Of a stretch of 64,000 bases of DNA, positions 58,882 to 64,000 are shown piece by piece (within the stretch, counting starts at the first letter, position 1; each line of letters starts with the position of its first letter). Below the pieces are notes generated by a model. The model had not been told where the DNA came from. It saw only the letters and a list, made by a program, of their open reading frames with translations, and searched no databases. Where the stretch lies: contig JAGYIL010000001.1 in the NCBI GenBank assembly GCA_018402545.1, forward strand, positions 1,984,001 through 2,048,000. The letters run 5' to 3'. A program made the translations under genes and the position numbers. Source of the DNA: Saccharospirillum sp. (GTDB lineage Bacteria > Pseudomonadota > Gammaproteobacteria > Pseudomonadales > Natronospirillaceae).

Positions 58882-60063
58882 ATGATCATCAAACCCAAGG
58901 TACGTGGTTTTATTTGCACCACCGCACACCCAACGGGCTGTGCCCTGCATGTTCAGGAGCAGATCGACTATGTGAAAGCCCATCCGCCCGCTGCTGAAGG
59001 CCCCAAGAACGTGCTGGTGATTGGCGCTTCAACCGGCTATGGCCTCGCGTCGCGCATTGTCTCTGGCTTTGGCTTCAAGGCCAACACCCTGGGCGTCATG
59101 TTCGAAAAAGAACCGACTGAGCGCCGCACCGCCTCGGCGGGTTGGTACAATACCCGAGCTTACGAGAAAGCGGCAACCGAGGCAGGATTATACGCTAAAA
59201 CCTTTAATGCCGATGCGTTCAGCCATGAATGCAAGGCGGAAGTGATCGAAGAGATCAAGGCGTCTATGGGCAAGGTGGATCTGGTGGTCTATAGCCTGGC
59301 CTCACCGCGTCGCAAAGACCCCGATACCGGCGACGTCTATATGTCGACGCTTAAGCCGATCGGCGAAGCGGTGACCCGTAAGAGTTTGAATACCGATACC
59401 CGGGAAGTGTCCGAGGTTACTCTGGAGCCGGCAAACGACGATGAAATCGCCAATACCATCAAGGTAATGGGCGGGCAGGACTGGGAGTTGTGGATGAAGG
59501 CGCTGGCCGACGCCGATGTATTGGCCGAGGGTGCCAAGACAACAGCCTACACCTACATTGGTCGCGAGCTCACCTTCCCCATTTATGGCGAAGCCACCAT
59601 TGGCCGCGCCAAGGAAGACCTGGATCGAGCAGCGGCGGCCATTGACCAGTCACTGAAATCCAGCCTTGGTGGCAGTGCGCGTGTATCCGTGCTAAAAGCA
59701 CTGGTTACTCAGTCGAGTTCCGCCATCCCGGTCATGCCGTTGTACATCTCTTTGCTGTACCGGGTGATGAAAGAGCAGGGCACGCACGAAGGTTGCATTG
59801 AGCAGATCAACACGCTGCTGACGGGCGAGCTTTACTCGGGGAAAGATGAGCTCACGTTGGATGAGTATGGCCGGGTTCGTGTGGACCTGAAAGAACTGAC
59901 CGACGAGGTGCAGAATCGGGTAGAGGAGTTGTGGCACCAGGTAACAACGGAAAACCTTACCGAGTTGTCCGATTTCGAGGGCTACCAGAAGGAATTTTTC
60001 CGCCTGTTCGGCTTCGGCTATGACCAGGTGGATTACGACCAGGACGTTGACCCGGTCGTTTAA
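58882..60063 (+). CDS. fabV: Enoyl-ACP reductase FabV
   Basis: The 393-residue short-chain dehydrogenase reduces trans-2-enoyl thioesters with NADH in fatty acid elongation. The long-spaced active-site motif is Y235-x8-K244 ([12 protein letters not shown]), and [15 protein letters not shown] is the nucleotide-binding start, as in Vibrio FabV. FabV enzymes are typically insensitive to triclosan; that trait is not testable here. It is inserted between nudJ and rluE, which are near neighbours in E. coli. AAGGA lies 8 nt before the ATG. Confidence 0.96.
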   Translation: MIIKPKVRGFICTTAHPTGCALHVQEQIDYVKAHPPAAEGPKNVLVIGASTGYGLASRIVSGFGFKANTLGVMFEKEPTERRTASAGWYNTRAYEKAATEAGLYAKTFNADAFSHECKAEVIEEIKASMGKVDLVVYSLASPRRKDPDTGDVYMSTLKPIGEAVTRKSLNTDTREVSEVTLEPANDDEIANTIKVMGGQDWELWMKALADADVLAEGAKTTAYTYIGRELTFPIYGEATIGRAKEDLDRAAAAIDQSLKSSLGGSARVSVLKALVTQSSSAIPVMPLYISLLYRVMKEQGTHEGCIEQINTLLTGELYSGKDELTLDEYGRVRVDLKELTDEVQNRVEELWHQVTTENLTELSDFEGYQKEFFRLFGFGYDQVDYDQDVDPVV

Positions 60064-60694
60064 CCTCCTGTGTTCCTGTAGATGAGGCGCCTGTTGGGCG
60101 CCTTTTTTTAGCTTTAATACTTATACCGTTATCTAAAATCTTGCCAATGTCGATCTCCCGAAACTCCCCAGTTGCCAGATCACCAAGCTCACAATGCCCA
60201 ATTTTCCAGCGAATCAGCCTTAGCGTCGGATAGCCTATATGGGCAGTCATGCGACGTACCTGGCGGTTTCGTCCTTCGGTGATGACCAGTTGTAACCATT
60301 GGGTCGGGATGTCTTTGCGCTCTCTGATCGGGGGTTGCCTTGGCCACAAGGCGTCAGGCTCATCAATGAGTGTGACCTGTGCGGGCTGTGTCATGCCGTC
60401 TTTCAATTTTACGCCCTGGCGCAGCGGTGCGAGATCGGCTTCAGAGGGTATACCTTCCACCTGAACCAGATAGGTTTTTTCAACCTTGTTGGCCGGGTGG
60501 GCCAGTTGATGTATGACGGCACCATCATCGCTGAGCAACAGCAGGCCTTCTGAATCGAAATCCAGGCGACCGGCAGCGTACACCCCGGGAATCGGGATAT
60601 AATCGGCCAGGGTGCTGCGGGGGACTCCGGATCGTTCGTCGGTAAACTGGCACAGCACCTGAAAGGGTTTGTTAAACATAATTAGGGTGGTCAT
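59957..60694 (-). CDS. rluE: 23S rRNA pseudouridine synthase RluE with basic C-terminal extension
   Basis: The core (about residues 1-186) is an RsuA-family pseudouridine synthase. It shows MFNKPFQVL, catalytic D45 in [26 protein letters not shown] and [17 protein letters not shown], all matching E. coli RluE, which modifies U2457 of 23S rRNA. The frame then continues about 60 residues through the antisense of the fabV terminator and 107 bp of fabV, giving a Pro/Gly/Arg/Lys-rich tail to a stop at 59957. E. coli RluE ends near the core. The tail resembles basic RNA-binding extensions but may be accidental. Confidence 0.88.
   Translation of the reverse strand: MTTLIMFNKPFQVLCQFTDERSGVPRSTLADYIPIPGVYAAGRLDFDSEGLLLLSDDGAVIHQLAHPANKVEKTYLVQVEGIPSEADLAPLRQGVKLKDGMTQPAQVTLIDEPDALWPRQPPIRERKDIPTQWLQLVITEGRNRQVRRMTAHIGYPTLRLIRWKIGHCELGDLATGEFREIDIGKILDNGISIKAKKRRPTGASSTGTQEVKRPGQRPGRNPPGHSRSRTGGKIPSGSPRNRTTR
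60085..60109 (+). terminator. Rho-independent terminator of fabV
   Basis: AGGCGCC (60085-60091) pairs with GGCGCCT (60097-60103) over a 5-nt loop, followed by a T run to 60109. The antisense strand of this hairpin is read through as part of the rluE frame. Confidence 0.9.
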
Positions 60695-60846
60695 TGCGAG
60701 TGTTCAGGGCCTTTAACAGGTGTTATTAGTCGAACCCGGCGTGCACCGCATGGTACCAAAGTCACATCCGTTGGTGCTGTAAGTAGACAAACGATTCCGT
60801 TATACTCCGCCGCCGTTGAAACCATAATACACAGATGGAGTGAACC

Positions 60847-62106
60847 ATGGGATATCAGAAAATTGAAGTGCCGGCCGGCGAGAAAATTACGGTCGACGCC
60901 AAAGGTACCCTGACTGTACCCAACAACCCTATTATCCCGTTCATCGAAGGCGATGGCATCGGCGTAGACGTAACCCCGCCGATGATCGCGGTTATCGATG
61001 CTGCGGTCGCCAAGGCATATGGCAGCGAGCGTAAAATCAGCTGGATGGAAGTTTACGCGGGTGAAAAAGCCACCACCATCTACGACGCAGACACCTGGCT
61101 GCCTACTGAAACACTGGATGCTTTCCGTGAGTTCAAAGTGGGGATCAAAGGCCCGCTGACCACACCCGTAGGCGGTGGTATTCGCTCACTGAACGTTGCC
61201 ATCCGTCAGGAACTCGATTTGTTTGTCTGCCAGCGTCCGGTGCAGTGGTTTACCGGTGTTCCTAGCCCGGTAAAAGCCCCTGGCGACGTCGACATGGTGA
61301 TCTTCCGTGAAAACTCCGAAGACATCTATGCCGGTGTTGAATGGAAAGCAGGTAGCCCTGAAGCTGAGAAAGTCATCAAGTTCCTGCGCGAAGAAATGGG
61401 CGTCACCAAGATTCGCTTCCCTGAAATGTGCGGTATTGGTGTCAAGCCAGTGTCGGAAGAGGGCACCAAGCGCCTGGTGCGTCAGGCATTGCAATACACT
61501 GTCGATAACGACCGTGACAGCCTGACTCTGGTTCACAAAGGCAACATCATGAAGTTCACCGAAGGTGCCTTCAAAGACTGGGGTTACGAGCTGGCCAAAG
61601 AAGAGTTTGGTGCCGAATTGCTCGACGGCGGCCCCTGGATGCAGTTCAAGAACCCCAAAACAGGCAAGAACATCGTGGTTAAAGATGTTATCGCCGATGC
61701 CATGCTGCAACAGATTCTGTTGCGTCCGGCCGACTATGACGTTATCGCCACACTGAACCTTAACGGCGACTACCTGTCTGACGCCCTGGCGGCGGAAGTA
61801 GGCGGCATTGGCATTGCGCCGGGTGCCAACCTTTCTGACGACGTGGCCGTGTTTGAAGCCACACACGGTACCGCGCCGAAGTATGCCGGTCAGGACAAGG
61901 TTAACCCGGGGTCACTGATTTTGTCTGGCGAGATGATGCTGCGTCACATGGGCTGGATCGAAGCGGCTGATCTGGTGCTGAAAGGCATGGCCGATGCGAT
62001 CGCTTCCAAGCGCGTAACCTATGACTTCGAACGTCTGATGGACGGTGCGACCTTGGTGAAAGCCTCCGAGTTTGGGCAGGAAATCATCAAACAGATGGAT
62101 AACTGA
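60847..62106 (+). CDS. icd: NADP-dependent isocitrate dehydrogenase
   Basis: The 419-residue homodimeric enzyme oxidises isocitrate to 2-oxoglutarate. It matches E. coli Icd closely: [35 protein letters not shown] with S114 at the AceK phosphorylation site (E. coli S113), and [12 protein letters not shown] and TYDFER, which mark NADP specificity. A start at 60847 gives the usual MGYQKIEVP. Phosphorylation control by AceK is possible, but aceK is not in this window. The 152-bp gap to rluE holds a TATACT (60801-60806) -10 candidate without a clear -35. Confidence 0.97.
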   Translation: MGYQKIEVPAGEKITVDAKGTLTVPNNPIIPFIEGDGIGVDVTPPMIAVIDAAVAKAYGSERKISWMEVYAGEKATTIYDADTWLPTETLDAFREFKVGIKGPLTTPVGGGIRSLNVAIRQELDLFVCQRPVQWFTGVPSPVKAPGDVDMVIFRENSEDIYAGVEWKAGSPEAEKVIKFLREEMGVTKIRFPEMCGIGVKPVSEEGTKRLVRQALQYTVDNDRDSLTLVHKGNIMKFTEGAFKDWGYELAKEEFGAELLDGGPWMQFKNPKTGKNIVVKDVIADAMLQQILLRPADYDVIATLNLNGDYLSDALAAEVGGIGIAPGANLSDDVAVFEATHGTAPKYAGQDKVNPGSLILSGEMMLRHMGWIEAADLVLKGMADAIASKRVTYDFERLMDGATLVKASEFGQEIIKQMDN

Positions 62107-62151
62107 GCGCAGTACGATGGTTAGGGGTCTTTAAGGAGACCTCCCACACCC

Positions 62152-62182
62152 AAAAAAGCCTGGCAATAGCCAGGCTTTTTTT
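62152..62182. terminator. Bidirectional terminator between icd and cspD
   Basis: AAAAAAGCCTGGC (62152-62164) pairs with GCCAGGCTTTTTT (62169-62181) over AATA, with A and T runs on either side serving both strands. Confidence 0.93.
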
Positions 62183-62224
62183 ATCCTTCAACGGAAGTTG
62201 GCTGTCTGTTCCAGCCGGATCGGT

Positions 62225-62521
62225 TTAGTCAGGGTAATCGCTGGTTGCGCGCTCCTTGGCAGGCTGGGCTGTTTCAGTAGACTGGGCAGGGGAGGCGGCT
62301 GTTTGCGCACCAGGCTCAGGTAATGCCCGGATGTTAACAGCATGAATGCCGCGATCGGCCTTGACGGTGTCGAATTCCACCGGTTGTCCGGCCTTGAGTG
62401 TCTTGTAGCCTTCCATCTGAATGGAGGAGAAATGGGCAAACAGGTCTTCTTCATGTTCGTCACAAACGACGAAGCCGAAACCCTTTGCATTGTTGAACCA
62501 CTTTACTTTCCCTACGGGCAT
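62225..62521 (-). CDS. cspD: Cold-shock-domain protein CspD
   Basis: The 98-residue protein has one cold-shock domain (about 3-67) with RNP1 KGFGFV and RNP2 LFAHF, followed by a Q/T/A-rich tail of 30 residues. Sequence and position beside clpS-clpA match E. coli CspD, a growth-phase-dependent inhibitor of replication. AAGGAG lies about 6 nt before the ATG. The tail is longer than that of E. coli CspD (74 residues). Confidence 0.93.
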   Translation of the reverse strand: MPVGKVKWFNNAKGFGFVVCDEHEEDLFAHFSSIQMEGYKTLKAGQPVEFDTVKADRGIHAVNIRALPEPGAQTAASPAQSTETAQPAKERATSDYPD

Positions 62522-63099
62522 AACGGACTCCTTACGACCACGTTAAATTACAACTTGAAATCGACCACGCCTCTTGCTTGACCGGGTCGACCCCTGTTCA
62601 CAATGACACCTAGGTAGAGATGGACAGCCACTTATTGGCAGGGTGTTGCTCAGTCTCCGGCCAGCCTCTTCCCTGAGTCTCGTGAGAGACCTGTTGGTTT
62701 GAACCGTTCCACTCAGCGAGTTGCATTTCGAGGTAACGATATGCAATGCTCTGTGAGGTTCTCACCCAACCCGTCCACAGCCAGACGTTACACGCCTTGC
62801 AGGGGAAATACCGACGACTCGTTGGCATACCCAAAGGTTATTCACTAACCTTACCTGCGTTCTGTGAGCGGTTGTATTCAACAGCCACGATACATCGACT
62901 ACTAGGCCTCATCGACCACCGAGTCGAGCTGTACAGTATTCATACAGATCTAACGGTTAGGCTATGGTTGGTTGTTGAACCATTGAAGTCAAGCACCATC
63001 TCGCTGAGTTATGAAGCAGCGCACGTTGTGTTCACCTGATGTTACTGAAAATACGCCTGGTTCAGCACTTCTGCGTTAGCTTTAACACAGTTCGGTTGC
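62522..63099. other. Gene-poor gap between cspD and clpS
   Basis: About 580 bp carry no gene I can support. The stretch is lower in GC than its surroundings. The only reading frames are short (for example minus 62610-62834 and plus 62746-63039), without start context or recognisable domains. The minus frame has a protein-like composition (a segment KACNVWLWTGWVRTSQSIA) and could be a remnant. GGGTCGACCC (62584-62593) is a perfect palindrome. cspD promoter elements must lie here but were not fixed. Confidence 0.4.
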
Positions 63100-63127
63100 T
63101 TGAGCCCGGCGCTGTGACGCGCATAAT
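63100..63127 (+). promoter_or_regulatory. Probable clpS promoter
   Basis: TTGAGC (63100-63105), a 16-bp spacer and CATAAT (63122-63127; five of six consensus) lie about 93 bp before clpS. Confidence 0.5.
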
Positions 63128-63219
63128 TAAGCCTTCAGGAAAACATCCTGTTGTTGAGTCATTGGAAAACCACCGGGTCAGCCCCACCGTATAATCTGAA
63201 TGAGTTTGAACATCGACCT

Positions 63220-63627
63220 ATGACCATTACTACTACTGGAAAGCCAGATCTGTACGACGCCGGAATGAATGGTATTCACGCTGGCACCCCACGGCTGGGG
63301 CCTGACGAGCCCGAGCAGGGAGACGACTATGGTGTCGCCACCCGGACTCAGGATCCGGAGCTTAAGCAACCCCCTCTTTACCGGGTGATTTTGCTGAACG
63401 ACGACTACACCCCGATGGAGTTCGTGGTACACATTCTCGAGAACTTTTTTTACATGTCCCGGGAAAAGGCGACGCAAGTCATGTTAGCAGTGCACACTCA
63501 AGGCAAAGGCGTGTGCGGCGTCTATACTAGGGATATAGCGGAAACCAAGGCGGCCATGGTGAACCAGTATTCCAGGGACAATGAACATCCCCTGGTGTGT
63601 GAGGTAGAAAAGGCAGATGACCAGTGA
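63220..63627 (+). CDS. clpS: ATP-dependent Clp protease adaptor ClpS
   Basis: The 135-residue adaptor delivers N-degron proteins to ClpAP. The core has [16 protein letters not shown] and the helix region [14 protein letters not shown], with the substrate-pocket residues typical of the family. The N-terminal extension of about 50 residues is longer than in E. coli (total 106). The ATG at 63220 is chosen over 63151 because homology begins near MTITTTGK and the frame upstream is non-coding in style. clpA starts 21 bp downstream. Confidence 0.92.
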   Translation: MTITTTGKPDLYDAGMNGIHAGTPRLGPDEPEQGDDYGVATRTQDPELKQPPLYRVILLNDDYTPMEFVVHILENFFYMSREKATQVMLAVHTQGKGVCGVYTRDIAETKAAMVNQYSRDNEHPLVCEVEKADDQ

Positions 63628-63648
63628 TCAGCAAGAGGGTTATATACC

Positions 63649-64000
63649 ATGCTAAGTAAAGATCTCGAATTGACGCTGAATAATGCGTTCAAAGATGCGC
63701 GGGGCAAGCGGCATGAGTTCATGACCGTGGAGCACCTGTTGCTGGCGTTGCTGGACAATCATGCTGCAGCCGAAGTGCTGACGGCCTGTGCTGCCGACAT
63801 TCCGCAACTGCGTCGCGACCTGACGGAATTCATTGATTCCACGACGCCCCTGATTCCGATTGACGATGAAGACCGTGAAACCCAGCCAACCCTGGGCTTC
63901 CAGCGAGTCTTACAGCGTGCAGTGTTCCACGTTCAGTCGTCTGGCAAGAAAGAGGTAACCGGCGCCAACGTGCTGGTGGCCATTTTCTCCGAGCAGGAGA
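63649..64000 (+). CDS. clpA: ATP-dependent Clp protease ATP-binding subunit ClpA, N-terminal part
   Basis: The window ends within this gene after 117 codons. The visible region is the Clp N-domain (MLSKDLELTLNNAFKDARGKRHEFMTVEHLLLALLDN). This is the ClpS-docking domain of ClpA, the AAA+ unfoldase of ClpAP. AGAGGG lies about 10 nt before the ATG, 21 bp after clpS, so the two are one operon. The ATPase modules lie outside the window. Confidence 0.95.
   Translation, partial: MLSKDLELTLNNAFKDARGKRHEFMTVEHLLLALLDNHAAAEVLTACAADIPQLRRDLTEFIDSTTPLIPIDDEDRETQPTLGFQRVLQRAVFHVQSSGKKEVTGANVLVAIFSEQE

Noticed and set aside
62936-62954. LexA-like CTGTACAG...CATACAG site
   Set aside because: The spacing between the CTG and CAG halves is wrong for an SOS box.
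62746-63039. 97-codon plus-strand frame between cspD and clpS
   Set aside because: No ribosome site, no recognisable domain, and a composition unlike the neighbouring genes.
63076-63095. attC-like GCGTTAGC motif
   Set aside because: There is only one box, no paired inverse core at the right spacing, and no integrase or cassette array in the window.

Overview
This window is a 64 kb piece of core chromosome from a Gram-negative gammaproteobacterium. The evidence is the set of lipoproteins and outer-membrane proteins, the ClpS/ClpA, CspD, HflD and RoxA homologues, a CheV, and two blocks whose gene order I remember from other gammaproteobacteria. One is slt-uup-x-x-fadBA-DUF1653-topA, as in Pseudomonas. 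The other is icd-rluE-nudJ-mnmA-hflD-purB-roxA, as in Escherichia coli. The base composition is moderately GC-rich. The mix of Pseudomonas-like and enteric-like order fits a marine or halophilic Oceanospirillales-type bacterium (for example Saccharospirillum-like), but that placement is inference. I found no rRNA, CRISPR array, integrase, transposase or recognisable prophage.

Layout. 0-3.6 kb: end of pepN, tRNA-Ala(GGC), a cruciform-like repeat, an OmpA/MotB-type coiled-coil protein and an acyl-CoA synthetase. 3.8-13.7 kb: mostly small accessory or stress genes (HGSNAT-like membrane protein, tas, a glyoxalase II-PilZ pair, yaaA, YajG-like lipoprotein, LysR regulator, DUF5610-like protein, and a thiol-rich envelope trio). 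13.8-17.7 kb: a hairpin cluster, cheV, a MOSC protein and slt. 17.8-22.2 kb: a two-gene RND efflux system. 22.3-33.9 kb: uup, two unknown genes, fadBA behind a PsrA-like operator, a membrane ClpP-fold protein, DUF1653 behind a structured mini-ORF leader, and topA.

34-47 kb is the centre of the window: gltA, divergent from sdhCDAB-sucAB-lpd-sucCD. It encodes citrate synthase, succinate dehydrogenase, the complete 2-oxoglutarate dehydrogenase complex and succinyl-CoA synthetase. With icd at 60.8 kb, every step from acetyl-CoA plus oxaloacetate to fumarate except aconitase is encoded here. FadBA and the acyl-CoA synthetase feed it acetyl-CoA. Hairpins between sdhB/sucA, sucB/lpd and lpd/sucC suggest the cluster is transcribed or processed in segments.

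47-64 kb: DUF599 and UMF1-family membrane proteins, htpG behind a sigma-32-like promoter, a YfaZ-DUF6586-small protein cluster, a lytic transglycosylase, then the enteric-like block (roxA, purB, hflD, mnmA, nudJ, rluE, icd) with fabV inserted. Last come cspD, a 0.6 kb gene-poor gap, clpS and the start of clpA.

The window is largely housekeeping and I did not find a convincing undescribed multi-gene system. The best leads are small: the leader mini-ORF in a hairpin at 29973-30021, the PsrA-like site at 25550-25565, the rluE basic tail encoded antisense to fabV, the hairpin clusters at 398-560, 13772-13916 and 31089-31197, and the cysteine-rich unknown genes.
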